DNA of 64,000 nt from Streptomyces sp. NBC_00704 (GCF_036226605.1 NZ_CP109000.1:1-64000), one strand, 5' to 3'; shown: positions 34,612 through 43,502, numbered from the stretch's first letter. Notes: generated by a model not told the origin, from the letters alone. Numbers and translations are program-made.

Positions 34612-35294
34612 ATGACGAAGGAACAAGCCCGTGCGGCCTTGTCCCATCCTGCCTTCACGGGCATCTCCCGTGCACATCTCTGCCGCTTGATCGAGGAGTT
34701 GGCTGGCCCGTGGAGCGCGTGCTGTGGGTGCGCGCTGCACGAGCGGCGTGGCGGCAAGCGCAAGCAGCAGCCGGGGGCCGGACCGAAGCACGACCTGGTC
34801 TGCACCGACCGGGTGCTGATCACCCTGGTCTGCCTCCGTACCCAGCTCCCGTACGCCGCGCTCGCAGAGCTGTACGGTCTGGAGCGGTCCACCATCACCC
34901 GGGCGATCGGCGAGACGTGCAGGTGGTCACCGGCCCCGGCGGCCGGCTGCTCTGGCTTTCGCCCGCCCTGCCGGGCCGCACCCATGACCTGACCGCCGCC
35001 CGCACCCACCGGATCAACCGGATCCGCGAGCGCCAGGGCGTTCCCGTCCCGGCGGATCTGACGGCCTACCAGGGCGGTGGCCCCTGGCTGAGCACGGGCA
35101 TCAAACGCAGGCCCCTGCGGGAACTCACCCCCACCGAGAAGACCGTCAACCGGGCCCTGGCCGCGGCACGGGCACCGGTCGAACGAGGCGTCGCCCGCCT
35201 GAAGTCCTGGCGGATCTTCCGCAGAGCCCGCTGCAGTCCGAACCGCATGACGTCAATCGCCAAAGCCGTCCTCACCCTGGAGCGGCAACGCTGA
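34612..35294 (+). pseudogene. Chimera of two IS5-type transposases joined by a deletion
   Basis: The first 100 residues (KEQARAALSHPAFTGISRAH, CLRTQLPYAALAELYGLERS, TITRAIGE) are the HTH part of one IS5 lineage. At about 34915 the sequence switches, out of frame, to [20 protein letters not shown] and runs to [19 protein letters not shown], the second half of the lineage also present at 21815-22563. The first catalytic Asp region is lost. The end (CTGAAGAAGCTCAG) matches the other copies. Confidence 0.75.
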
Positions 35295-35351
35295 AGAAGC
35301 TCAGTGTGCTTGGGTTGGCGGGTTGGGCGAAGCCGAGTGCTCCGCGATGGC

Positions 35352-35771
35352 TCACGGGGCGGCGCCCCACGCTGTTTCGAGGTTGCCGGTCATGCGTTCG
35401 AGGACGCGGACGGCCGTGCAGTACTCGTCCCGGGAGATGCCGGCGGTGGAGAGTTCGCGGAACGCGTCGACGCGCTCGGCGACGCCGGCCAGGCGCTGGC
35501 GGCCATCGGGGGTGAGGGAGAGCCGGTGCGGTGCGGGACGTGTCGCCCAGCCGTCGACGATCACGGTGTCGATGGCGGCGGTCAGCGTGGGGACGTCGGC
35601 GTTGGCGGAGAGAGTGGACAGTACTTCCGTGTCGGCGACCCGAGGGGTGTCGTGGACGACGTTGAGGACCTGCCAGGTGATCCGGGTGAGCCCGACCTCC
35701 TTCAGCGTGTCGTTCATGTGGCGGGTGAGGGCTTTGTCCGTGCGGTTGAGCCAGTAACCGATGGGCTTCAC
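35352..35771 (-). CDS. MarR-family transcriptional regulator
   Basis: A 139-residue MarR-like winged-helix protein: KPIGYWLNRTDKALTRHMND, EVGLTRITWQVLNVVHDTPR, RVADTEVLSTLSANADVPTL (recognition-helix region), LSLTPDGRQRLAGVAERVDA (wing) and a C-terminal dimerisation helix. The ATG at 35771 begins MKPIGYWL. It lies 49 bases downstream of the NmrA-type gene on the same strand. Targets unknown. Confidence 0.85.
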   Translation of the reverse strand: MKPIGYWLNRTDKALTRHMNDTLKEVGLTRITWQVLNVVHDTPRVADTEVLSTLSANADVPTLTAAIDTVIVDGWATRPAPHRLSLTPDGRQRLAGVAERVDAFRELSTAGISRDEYCTAVRVLERMTGNLETAWGAAP

Positions 35772-35820
35772 GAAGATGCTCCTTCAGACGCAAGGGCGGT
35801 TGTGTGCGTGGGGCAGGGTC

Positions 35821-36702
35821 TCATCGAGGTCCCGGGGCAGGGGCGAGGGCTGCGGGCCAGTCCTGGCCGGCGGCCCAGTCGGCGAAGCTGTGCCAGGCGA
35901 CCTCGGGGAAGTCGCGTCGCAGTCCGGCTACGTCGACGTCGAGACCGACGGTGGTGAAGTACTCGAACATGGCGGCCAGGTCGGCGGACCGGGCGCGGAC
36001 ATGGGCCAGCGGGACCTCTCGATGGGCGATCGGCCGGTCGGTGGCTGCCGCGAGGATCTCGGCGATCTGGCCGGGGGTGCACTCGTCGGAGGCGATGTCG
36101 ATCCGACGGCCGGCGAACTGGTCGCGGCGTTGGAGGGCCAGCGCCGCGAACGCGCCGATGTCGGCGGCGGGGATGAGCGCGAGTGGCCGGTCGGCAGGCA
36201 TGGGCCAGGCGAAAGTGTTGTCGCGAAGCCCGTCGAGGGTCCAGCCGCTGCCGTAGTTGTCCATGAATGCCGCCGGCGCGATCACGGTCCAGGGCACGTC
36301 GGATGTGTGGAGGTATCGCTCGACCAGGTACTTGCTCTCATAGTGCGGGACCGCGGTGCCGCGGTCGGCGTGGGCGGCGGTGGTGAGGACGATGTGCCCC
36401 AGGTGGGCCGCTGTCGCGGCGTCGATCAGGGCCTTGCCCTGCCGTGTTTCGGTGCTGGTGTCGGTCCCGAACGGCGTGGTGACCGCGAACAGGGAGTCCG
36501 CCCCGGAGAGAGCGACGTCGAGGGAGGTGCGGTCGTCGAAGTCGGCGTGGTGCACGCGGGCTCCGAGGTCGCGCAGGACGTCGGCGGCGGGCGAGTGGGG
36601 GCGGCGGGTGAGCGCGCGCACCCGGTGACCTGCGGCCAGCAGGGCGCGGGCGGTGGCTCCGCCCTGGGCTCCGGTGGCTCCGGTGACGGCGACGGTGATC
36701 AT
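35821..36702 (-). CDS. NmrA-type NAD(P)-binding protein (atypical SDR)
   Basis: A 293-residue atypical SDR from the ATG at 36702, with GGGGGAA upstream. The Rossmann loop is MITVAVTGATGAQGGATARA (GxxGxxG), then HADFDDRTSLDVALSGADSL and LFAVTTPFG. HIVLTTAAHADRGTAVPHYE SKYLVERYL and WTVIAPAAFMDNYG are typical of the NmrA/HSCARG group that senses NADP redox state or reduces quinones. It is divergent from a MarR gene across a perfect 25-base palindromic operator, so MarR repression is likely. Confidence 0.88.
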   Translation of the reverse strand: MITVAVTGATGAQGGATARALLAAGHRVRALTRRPHSPAADVLRDLGARVHHADFDDRTSLDVALSGADSLFAVTTPFGTDTSTETRQGKALIDAATAAHLGHIVLTTAAHADRGTAVPHYESKYLVERYLHTSDVPWTVIAPAAFMDNYGSGWTLDGLRDNTFAWPMPADRPLALIPAADIGAFAALALQRRDQFAGRRIDIASDECTPGQIAEILAAATDRPIAHREVPLAHVRARSADLAAMFEYFTTVGLDVDVAGLRRDFPEVAWHSFADWAAGQDWPAALAPAPGPR

Positions 36703-36727
36703 GGTTCCCCCAGCAGGTAGTATCGAC

Positions 36728-36752
36728 GCGCGACACATTAACTGTGTCGCGC
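36728..36752. promoter_or_regulatory. Operator GCGCGACACA-TTAAC-TGTGTCGCGC
   Basis: A perfect 10-base inverted repeat with a 5-base A/T-rich centre, in the 96 bases between the divergent NmrA (start 36702) and MarR (start near 36799) genes. Size and symmetry suit a MarR dimer. Its position, 26 bases from the NmrA start codon, fits repression of that promoter and autoregulation. Confidence 0.75.
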
Positions 36753-36798
36753 AGTGGATGCTACAGGCATACTGCTGCACCGCGCAGCGATTTGGAGT

Positions 36799-37287
36799 GT
36801 GATCCAGTTGGCGGACTCACGGCGGGCCCGGCTGAGCGAGGAGCTGTCGATGGCGTCGCGCCGCTACCTGGCGGCGTATGTGCTGTTCAACCAGGCCGTC
36901 GCTGATCATCTCGGGCTGCACCCGACCGACGTGCAGTGCCTGAGCCTGCTGACGGCCGACCCCGGGCCGCGTACGGTGAAGCAGATCGCCGAGATGACGG
37001 GGCTGACCACGGGGTCGGCCACCCGGCTGGTCGACAGACTGGAGCGCGGCGGCTATGTGGTCCGCACGCCCGACCGGCAGGATCGACGCCGGGTGGTGGT
37101 CACGCCGGTACCCGATCGCATCGCCCGCGTCACCGCGGTGTGGGACGACCTCGGTCCGGCGTGGCAGTCGCTGCTCGACGGGCACGGCGAGGACGAGCTA
37201 GAGGTGATCGCCCGCCATATGCGAGGGGCGTACGAACTCAGCCACGCCCAGATGCGACACCTGCGATCCCTGCCGAAGCCGGACTGA
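36799..37287 (+). CDS. MarR-family regulator of the NmrA-type gene
   Basis: A 162-residue MarR protein: VLFNQAVADHLGLHPTDVQC, LSLLTADPGPRTVKQIAEMT, GLTTGSATRLVDRLERGGYV (recognition helix) and TPDRQDRRRVVVTPVPDRIA (wing with the D-x-R-D-R-R motif). The start is uncertain. GTG 36799 is chosen because relatives begin just before ADSRRA; GTG 36754 would sit against the operator, and ATG 36850 has GAGGAG upstream. Confidence 0.87.
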   Translation: MIQLADSRRARLSEELSMASRRYLAAYVLFNQAVADHLGLHPTDVQCLSLLTADPGPRTVKQIAEMTGLTTGSATRLVDRLERGGYVVRTPDRQDRRRVVVTPVPDRIARVTAVWDDLGPAWQSLLDGHGEDELEVIARHMRGAYELSHAQMRHLRSLPKPD

Positions 37288-37598
37288 ATCCCATGGCGGC
37301 ACCCCCTCTGAATCATCGGGGAGCACATGACCTCGCGCCGCCCGCCGACTGAAACGCTCATCCCCACCACGGGCGCCCACTCGCCAGGTGAAGCACTCAG
37401 TCACAGATGGGGGTTCACCGCGGTCACGGGGCGGGGTGTTGGGCATGGCAACCTCCAAAGGCGCTGTGCACCGAGGGAGGTGCCAGGCTCCCGACCACGC
37501 TGGACTACGTGGGGTGACCAGCGGGAATGGGACCCACTCCGGAGCACTCGCGCAAGAGAAGGCGCAACAGATGCCGCAAGAGATGTCGCCGACGCAGG

Positions 37599-38165
37599 TC
37601 AGCCGCGGCGGGACCACCATCGCCGCCGCTCGCCGTGCTCCTGGTCATGGCCTGGGCCAGTGGCTGCCGTCTCCGACGCGGCCAGCACCACGGCGGGGGC
37701 CAGAGACGGCCAGGTCCATGGCGGGAGCAGGCTGGGGAATCGCCGCCCGTTCCCGGTGCGAAGGCGAGCGCGGCGAGAGCGCGCTGGAGATCAGCGATGT
37801 GCCCCGCGCGTTCCGCCAGGCTCCTTGAGGTGCCGCACCTCCGCCTCGGCCAGGGCGCGGACGTGCTGCTCCTGGGTGAGCGCCAGCTCGTGTTCGTGCC
37901 GCAGGCGCTCAAGTTCGGCGCGCAGCTCGGCCGCGTCACCGGGGACGTCCGTCTGCCCGGCCCCGGCCGGGGCCTCTTCGGGGCCTGCCTGGTCCGGAGG
38001 CGCGGAAGCGCTCAGCCGGAAGCCTGCGAGCAGGTCCTCCACGGGGATGAGCCAGCCGCGTTCATCGTCCAGCACGACTCCGGGCAGTTCGCCGGCCTCA
38101 CGGCGGCGCCGGATAGTCGTACGACTCGCACCGCACGCGTCGGCGGCTTCGCGCTGGGTCAGCAT
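37599..38165 (-). pseudogene. Plasmid-type HTH protein with coiled coil, frameshifted
   Basis: From the ATG at 38165: LTQREAADACGASRTTIRRR REAGEL (HTH), GWLIPVEDLLAGFRL, an Ala/Pro-rich linker and a coiled coil (AELRAELERLRHEHELALTQ EQHVRALAEAEVRHLKE). A one-base insertion near 37830 shifts the frame; the coil continues as LAERAGHIADLQRALAALA. A third frame carries the basic C-terminus RRRWWSRRG ending at 37599. This architecture is common beside replication genes of Streptomyces plasmids. From 37288 to 37598 I see no gene. Confidence 0.55.
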
Positions 38166-38225
38166 CGGGCGAGTGGTGACGCCCCGTCGTGGCCGCCGGG
38201 GCGGGAATGGAACGCGGCGGCCGGG

Positions 38226-38300
38226 CCGGCCTGCGGCTGCCGCTCGGCGTACCAGCTCAGCGCCCAGGAAGCCGGTGCACCCGATGATCAGCACAGTCAT
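38226..38300 (-). pseudogene. N-terminal scrap of a nucleoside-sugar epimerase/reductase
   Basis: MTVLIIGCTGFLGAELVRRA then AAAGR, the first strand and GxxGFxG loop of an extended SDR, begins at an ATG at 38300 and runs straight into the HTH pseudogene frame. Only 25 residues remain. Confidence 0.55.
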
Positions 38301-38329
38301 GCCGTCTCACGCTATCGCGGTGGACGCCG

Positions 38330-38470
38330 GACGAGGCCAACCGCCGGGTCGGCCGCCAGGTCACCAAGCCCGTCACTCCGCAGGAGAAGGGCAGCGCGAT
38401 GCACACCCTCGCCCAGGACGAGGAGGTCGCCGCCACCGGCACCGGTGACCTGCTGCGGCGTCCTGCAGTC
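38330..38470 (+). pseudogene. DUF6192-type plasmid protein fragment
   Basis: The plus frame reads RWTPDEANRRVGRQVTKPVT then PQEKGSAMHTLAQDEEVAAT and GDLLRRPAVVA. This matches what I recall of DUF6192, a family in Streptomyces plasmids and integrative elements. Both ends are missing. With the HTH relic it suggests decayed plasmid DNA. Confidence 0.5.
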
Positions 38471-38509
38471 GTCGCGCAGGGGAGGACATGGCGACCTTCA
38501 ACCCGCCGT

Positions 38510-39325
38510 TCACGCCCCCATGACGAGCAGGACGAGCAGGACGGTCACCAGCAGGGTGACGTAGGCGACGGAGTGCACCCGGTCCGGGACGCAGGCAGTA
38601 GCGCGTCGAGCCAGGGCGATGGTGGGCAGCGAACCGCCGAGCAGCGCGGCGCAGGCGGGCAGGTCGATGTAGCCAATGCGCCCGCCCTGGGCGTGCAGGG
38701 CGGGGGCGGCGAGGGCGTAGACGACGGCGCCGACCACGGCGACGGGCACGCTGAGCGGGTTGGCCATCGCTGTCGCCTCGGCCATCGGCAGGCCTCGGCG
38801 GCGCAGCAGAGGCACGGTCATGACGCTGCCGCCCACGCCCAGGCAGGCGGCGACCGAGCCGATCGCGATCCCGCCCAGCGTCTTGGCCGGGTGGCTCAGC
38901 GGGCGCGGCTCGCGGGTCCGCGGCACGGACAGGAAGCCCTTGCGCAGCAAGCTGTCGGCGATCGTCACGAGCAGATACGCGGCGAACAGTACGCGCAGTG
39001 CGCTGTCGCCGATCCGGGTCGCCGCCAACGACCCTGCCACCGCGCCGGCCAGAACGAACGCGACCAGCGGCCAGACGTATTCCCGGCGGATCCGGCCCTG
39101 GCGCCACTGCGCCAGTGCGGCAAGGGCCGAGTTGACGACCATGACCGCGGACGACGTCGCCACCGCGACGTGCATCGCGCCGGCGTCGGAGTGCCCCGTG
39201 ACGTTCCAGAAGCCGTAGACGACGGGGACGGTGACGAAGCCGCCGCCGAATCCGAAGAACACTGTGGTCATCCCGGTCAGACATCCGAACAGAAGAAGAA
39301 GCAGGTATGAGGTCGGCACTTCCAC
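38510..39325 (-). CDS. TauE/SafE-family membrane permease
   Basis: A 271-residue protein with about eight hydrophobic segments in two homologous halves. Family marks are GCLTGMTTVFFGFGGGFVTV in the first half and GSVAACLGVGGSVMTVPLLR in the second. The family exports or imports organosulfur anions such as sulfite, sulfoacetate or taurine products, so anion transport is likely here. GTG start at 39325. It is divergent from an AraC-family gene with 92 bases between. Confidence 0.88.
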   Translation of the reverse strand: MEVPTSYLLLLLFGCLTGMTTVFFGFGGGFVTVPVVYGFWNVTGHSDAGAMHVAVATSSAVMVVNSALAALAQWRQGRIRREYVWPLVAFVLAGAVAGSLAATRIGDSALRVLFAAYLLVTIADSLLRKGFLSVPRTREPRPLSHPAKTLGGIAIGSVAACLGVGGSVMTVPLLRRRGLPMAEATAMANPLSVPVAVVGAVVYALAAPALHAQGGRIGYIDLPACAALLGGSLPTIALARRATACVPDRVHSVAYVTLLVTVLLVLLVMGA

Positions 39326-39417
39326 GACGCTACGGACCTGACCGTATGACCGGCAATCGCATGAACGCCAACTTCCTTCGAGTATCCGACAGCGCGGTCA
39401 GGCCCTAATCTGTCGGT

Positions 39418-40194
39418 GTGCGCAACGTCCGCATCGACGAGGTCGACGCCTTCGACCGTGACGTCCTGGCCATCGGCACCGACTACCCGCCCGGCCACCT
39501 GCTGCCGTACCACCAGCACCGCCGGGTCCAGGTGTTGTACGCCGAGACCGGCGTCATGGAGCTGGCGACGGCGGAGGGCACGTGGACGGTGCCCCCCGAT
39601 CGTGCGGTGCTGATCCCGGCCGGGACCCAGCACCAGGTCTCCATGCCCGGGGTCAGTACCCGCAGCCTCTACATCGAGCCGGCCGCCGTGCCGTGGTTCC
39701 CCACCCGCTGCCGGGTCGTCGAAGTCTCCGCGCTGCTGCGCGAACTCCTGCAGGCAGCCGTCGACATGAAGCCGCGCTATCCGCAGCACGGCCGCGACGC
39801 GGCCCTGGTCGACCTGCTCCTGCACGAACTGGCTGACCTGGCGCCCCTGCCCCTGGACATCCCGCTGCCCACCGACCCGGCTCTTCGGCAGCTGTGCGAC
39901 GCGTTCCTGCGCCACCCCGACGTCCACGATCCGCCCGCCCGCTGGGCCGCCGCCCTGGGCGTCAGCGAACGCACCCTCGGCCGGAAGTTCCGCAGCGCCA
40001 CCGGGCTGAACTTCGCGCAGTGGCGGCAACGGGCCTGCATCGTGCACTCCCTGCGACACCTGGCCGCCGGTGCGCCGGTCACCCATGTCGCAGCGGGCCT
40101 CGGCTACGACAGCCCGGCGGCGTTCACCACCGCCTTCCGCACCCTGCTGGGCCGCCCGCCGAGTGCCTACCGGCCCGCCCGACAGGTCGGATAG
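39418..40194 (+). CDS. AraC-family regulator with cupin sensor domain
   Basis: A 258-residue protein. The N-terminal cupin spans residues 20-80 (PGHLLPYHQHRRVQVLYAET, DRAVLIPAGTQHQVSMPG), and two AraC HTH motifs lie near residues 165-250 (PPARWAAALGVSERTLGRKF; THVAAGLGYDSPAAFTTAFR). The GTG start at 39418 faces the divergent TauE-type gene, its likely target. CCTGACCG at 39337-39344 and CGGTCAGG at 39395-39402 form an 8-base inverted pair in the gap, which may or may not be functional. Confidence 0.9.
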   Translation: MRNVRIDEVDAFDRDVLAIGTDYPPGHLLPYHQHRRVQVLYAETGVMELATAEGTWTVPPDRAVLIPAGTQHQVSMPGVSTRSLYIEPAAVPWFPTRCRVVEVSALLRELLQAAVDMKPRYPQHGRDAALVDLLLHELADLAPLPLDIPLPTDPALRQLCDAFLRHPDVHDPPARWAAALGVSERTLGRKFRSATGLNFAQWRQRACIVHSLRHLAAGAPVTHVAAGLGYDSPAAFTTAFRTLLGRPPSAYRPARQVG

Positions 40195-40419
40195 CGGGCC
40201 TGACCACCACCCCACCAGGCAGGCACTCGCCGCCAGTTGGATCCGCTGTGACAGCCACGGTGAGACGGGCGCCGGTTCTTGCGAGTACTGGCCGTGCCGA
40301 TGTTCTTCCGTCTGGGGGCTCGCCTCGTGGACCTGCGCCGTCACTCCTGCCCCAAGCTGACCCACCGTGGTCGGGGCTCAACGCGGCACCCCCGGACCAT
40401 GGTCAGGGCGCCTTCGTCG

Positions 40420-40690
40420 CCACCTACGCAAGTTCGATCACGGGCACCCGTCCCGCTTCCTCGGTGGACTCGCTTGACCGCGGGCCGGCTCTGGTCGTCG
40501 GGCACTCGCTCGGCGGATACGCCTCGCTCGAGTTCGCGCGGCGCCGTCCGGAACAACTGCGCGGGCTGATCCTCGCGGGAGCCAGCGCCTCCACCCGCGG
40601 GCTCCGGGCAGCGCCATACCGCTGGGCCGCCCGACTGGTCCCTCGCATGCCGGCGGATCGCCTGCCCGGTGGGACGACCGGCTGCTGCGG
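40420..40690 (+). pseudogene. Alpha/beta hydrolase central fragment
   Basis: The plus frame reads GPALVVGHSLGGYASLEFAR, RPEQLRGLILAGASASTRGL and PYRWAARLVPRMP. GHSLGG is the nucleophile elbow. The upstream strands and the Asp and His of the triad are absent. Nothing is visible in 40195-40419. Confidence 0.65.
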
Positions 40691-40806
40691 CGCCTCTACC
40701 CACATCGCCCGCACCCGGCAGGCCACCACTCCCCCACCACCGGATCCCCCAGCGCAGGCACAGCAGCCGGCCGAACCGCCGACTCCCCCGCCATGACGCC
40801 CCACCC

Positions 40807-40948
40807 GGGAAGAAGGCGGGGGTGCTGGCCCCGCCGGCCCGCTGCGGGACGTCCTGGCCGTTTCTCTCCACCCCAGGGGAAGAAGGCGGGGGTGCTGGCC
40901 CCGCCGGCCCGCTGCGGGACGTCCTGGCCGTTTCTCTCCACCCCAGGG
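40807..40948. repeat. Two perfect tandem copies of a 70-base unit
   Basis: The unit begins GGGAAGAAGGCGGGGGTGCT and ends TTTCTCTCCACCCCA. Copy one covers about 40807-40876 and copy two 40877-40946, without a mismatch that I can see except at the outer edge. It lies between a hydrolase relic and a hypothetical gene and encodes nothing recognisable. Identity of both copies implies a recent duplication. Confidence 0.85.
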
Positions 40949-41050
40949 CCTGTTCAGATCATCTGATAGTCGGCCAAGGCTGCTGACTGAACAGTCGACC
41001 ACGGTGCCGATGGCGGCGTACGCGTCGGCACGGAGGACTTCCGCGAGGGC

Positions 41051-42133
41051 TCACTGGACCAGTTCGATGTGCGGATGCTCCGGGGACGCCGGGCAGGCGT
41101 GGAGTTGCAGGCTGTATGCGCCGGCGATGTCGAGGAGAGTGAAGTTCGAGGGTGGGGTGCCGATGAGGAGCGGGGTCGGGTTCGTCCGTTCCTCGTCGGG
41201 CATCCAGCTCTTGCTGCCGGAATCCCATTCCGAGGACGCGATGGTGAGGAGCGGGGTCGTTTCGGTGCCGCATTCGGGGCACGGGCGGGGCACGGGGTCG
41301 GTGAGGCCCCAGCGGGTCCAGCCGCCGGTCTTCCACCCGGGGGCGTGGCACAGGTTGCGGAAGTAGTACTCCTGCGGGTCCAGCGCGCCGGTGCTGTCCC
41401 ATGCGAATCCGGCTGTCTCCCACCGGTTCACGTCGCCCAGCTGCTGTTGCAGTTCCTGGCTCAGCTCCGTGGGGCTGGGGTAGTCGGTGACCTGTTCCGG
41501 TGCGAGCAGGCAGGGCTCTGGGAGGTACCAGTCGAACTGGATCACGGGTGGCTCGGGCGGAGCATCGAGGACGTCGGTGACCGAGGCGGAGGAACGCCAG
41601 AAGAGGGCGGTTCGCGGGTGTGCGAACTCCGCATGGTCGGAAGGGCACCACAGGACCTGCAGAAGGTCGGCTCCGGGAGGGCTGACGGGGAGAGGGACGT
41701 CGCGGGCGTAGAGCTGGGCCACGGGAATCATGGGAATCGGGCCGTCGAACCACGGGTGGCCCTCGCGGAGCCGCTGCTCGATCTCCCGTTCCTCGGGCGT
41801 GATCGCGGCTGCCTGGGGGTCGCGGAGCCGCCGCTCGGCCGCTGCTGCACGGATGCGACGCAGGAGCCGGATCTCGTCAGCAGAGTGCATCTCGTCTGCC
41901 GCTTCACTGTCGTGCGGTTCTTCGCAGTGTGGCCACGGCTCGTCGGCGGGCCACAGGAGCGGGCCGCCGACAGAGCTGTCGTGCACGGCCGGCGCCCCCG
42001 GCCGCGGGTGCAGCCGGGTCGCCGTGCGTGCCAGCGGGGCCAGTTGAGGGAAGAGCGCGGTGACGTCGAACGGCCGCGGCGGAGTGGTAAATATCGCGTT
42101 CACAGCGTTGATGCTGCCAGCAGCATCTGACAA
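41051..42133 (-). CDS. Hypothetical protein resembling DUF1963/YwqG-type proteins
   Basis: A 360-residue soluble protein. Telling features are VGGPLLWPADEPWPHCEE (the GG-x-P-x-WP-x-x-x-WP-x-C pattern of DUF1963-like proteins), PIPMIPVAQLYARDVP, GADLLQVLWCPSDHAEF and a C-x-x-C pair in PRPCPECGTETTPLLTIASS. The second half also holds QEYYFRNLCHAPGWKTGGWT. Such proteins often occur near polymorphic toxins, but function is unproven. The listed start is TTG; GTG 42103 is an alternative. Confidence 0.72.
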   Translation of the reverse strand: MSDAAGSINAVNAIFTTPPRPFDVTALFPQLAPLARTATRLHPRPGAPAVHDSSVGGPLLWPADEPWPHCEEPHDSEAADEMHSADEIRLLRRIRAAAAERRLRDPQAAAITPEEREIEQRLREGHPWFDGPIPMIPVAQLYARDVPLPVSPPGADLLQVLWCPSDHAEFAHPRTALFWRSSASVTDVLDAPPEPPVIQFDWYLPEPCLLAPEQVTDYPSPTELSQELQQQLGDVNRWETAGFAWDSTGALDPQEYYFRNLCHAPGWKTGGWTRWGLTDPVPRPCPECGTETTPLLTIASSEWDSGSKSWMPDEERTNPTPLLIGTPPSNFTLLDIAGAYSLQLHACPASPEHPHIELVQ

Positions 42134-42334
42134 TGGGCCTACCGATTCACGTCAACTGACACCACACCGCTTCCCTGGCCGTCTGCCGGTGCCGACCTGC
42201 CCTCGGCCACCGCAGGCTGCGGCAGCCGGGGCGCAGGCCAGGCCGGGGCCCATCTCAGTGTCCCGGGGGAGCGCATGAGCACACCTTGACCACCACCGAT
42301 CCCGGAGCCGCCACCCGAGCCGCGCCCGGCCAGG

Positions 42335-42820
42335 GTGCAGGATTGGGCAGCGGTGGTCATGGCGGTCGTCGCCGTACTCGGCATCGTTGCCGGCTTCTTC
42401 GGCCTTCCGGCCACGGGCTTGAGGTCCCCGACCAGCGCGGCACAACCTACGGTCACCGTCACAGCGACGGTGACCGCCGCCAGCGACGAGCCTCAACAGG
42501 ACAAAGGCGCGGATCAGGGGCATCCCGCACCGCCGGCTTCCTCAGACGCCACAACAGCCGTGTTCTATCACGGCACCGTACGGCTACAGGGATACTCCGA
42601 GTTGGACTCGAACCCACCCAGCCAAGCCGAGGCGGTCGGCGGGGACATCTCGTTGTCTGCGACGCTGTCGGACGGCACCGCCCGCTTCGCGAACGTCACG
42701 ATGGTGTTGGTCAAGGCTGATCAGAAGCCGCCGACGCAGAGCGAATGCGCGAACCTGGTGCACACTGAAGGCCAGGACGTGGTGAAGGTTACCGTCGGCA
42801 CGGGCGAGAAGATCGAGTAG
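42335..42820 (+). CDS. Hypothetical single-pass membrane protein
   Basis: A 161-residue protein from a GTG at 42335. A hydrophobic segment near residues 4-26 (WAAVVMAVVAVLGIVAGFFG) anchors it, followed by a Thr/Val-rich linker and an extracytoplasmic domain (AVFYHGTVRLQGYSELDSNP, AEAVGGDISLSATLSDGTAR FANVTMVLVKADQ). It looks like cell-envelope proteins of unknown role. No operon partner. Confidence 0.65.
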   Translation: MQDWAAVVMAVVAVLGIVAGFFGLPATGLRSPTSAAQPTVTVTATVTAASDEPQQDKGADQGHPAPPASSDATTAVFYHGTVRLQGYSELDSNPPSQAEAVGGDISLSATLSDGTARFANVTMVLVKADQKPPTQSECANLVHTEGQDVVKVTVGTGEKIE

Positions 42821-42847
42821 GCCGTCACGGGCCGGCCCGACTCCCAA

Positions 42848-43275
42848 GTGCCCGCGCGGATCCTCCAGCGCCTGACCGGGCTGCCCGAGCGCCCGGGCCC
42901 ACAGCCGCTGCCTGCCAACTGGGCCATGCACTTCGGTCAGGCCGCCCTGCTCGGCGTCCTGCGCTCGCTCATGTCCCAGGCTGGCCTGCGCGGACCGCTC
43001 GCTTCGGCCGAGTTCACCGTCGTGTGCCTCACCAACGACCAGACCAGATCCTGGAGAACGCGACCGGCATCGGGGCCCCGCCGGCCATCTGGCCGCGCGG
43101 CGAACTCGTCGTCGACCTCCTGCACGAGGCCGTGTACGCCTTCACCACCGGCGCCGTCGCCGACGCGCTCGCCGCCAAGAACCGACGCGGCCCGGGACAG
43201 ACCCACGCCGCACTCCGCACCGGCCGCCGCAGCGATATCGGCCCGCTCCCCCGCAGTGACGCCTCCACACGGTGA
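42848..43275 (+). pseudogene. Actinobacterial conserved protein, frameshifted
   Basis: The first frame reads ARILQRLTGLPERPGPQPLP, NWAMHFGQAALLGVLRSLMS and LASAEFTVVCLTNDQ. At about 43046 the coding text moves frame and resumes ILENATGIGAPPAIWPRGEL, VVDLLHEAVYAFTTGAVADA LAAK. Together they form a two-helix protein I recall as a conserved Streptomyces hypothetical. Function unknown; the frameshift probably inactivates it. Confidence 0.55.
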
Positions 43276-43459
43276 TCGCCCCACCTGCACGGCGGTTCGC
43301 GGCACCCGAGGCCGGACGTGATCTCCTGGTCTGCATCACCACCGGACGAAAAATCATGGCATGCACCCTTCGCCCATGAAAGACCGAACCGATAGTCCGC
43401 CGGGCATCGCCAGCGGGCTGACCTGACCGCGACGGACGGGCGCGTTGTGCGCTCCGGAT

Positions 43460-43489
43460 GAGGCGGGCACTCTGGGCGGTGCCCGCCTC
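43460..43489 (-). terminator. Strong hairpin terminator after the small secreted protein gene
   Basis: GAGGCGGGCAC at 43460-43470 pairs perfectly with GTGCCCGCCTC at 43479-43489 across an 8-base loop. The 11-bp G/C stem lies 14 bases beyond the stop at 43503. The region 43276-43459 holds no gene. Confidence 0.75.
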
Positions 43490-43502
43490 CTGCGCGACTT
43501 GC

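Noticed and set aside
39337..39402. CCTGACCG/CGGTCAGG pair between TauE and AraC genes as an operator
   Set aside because: Eight-base arms 50 bases apart can arise by chance in such GC-rich DNA; no second copy or half-site supports it.
40807..40948. Tandem repeat considered as a CRISPR array
   Set aside because: Only two directly adjacent 70-base copies, no spacers, no leader, and no cas genes in the window.
40949..40993. CTGTTCAG/CTGAACAG inverted pair next to the tandem repeat as an IS end
   Set aside because: Short arms with 29 bases between, no transposase and no target duplication.
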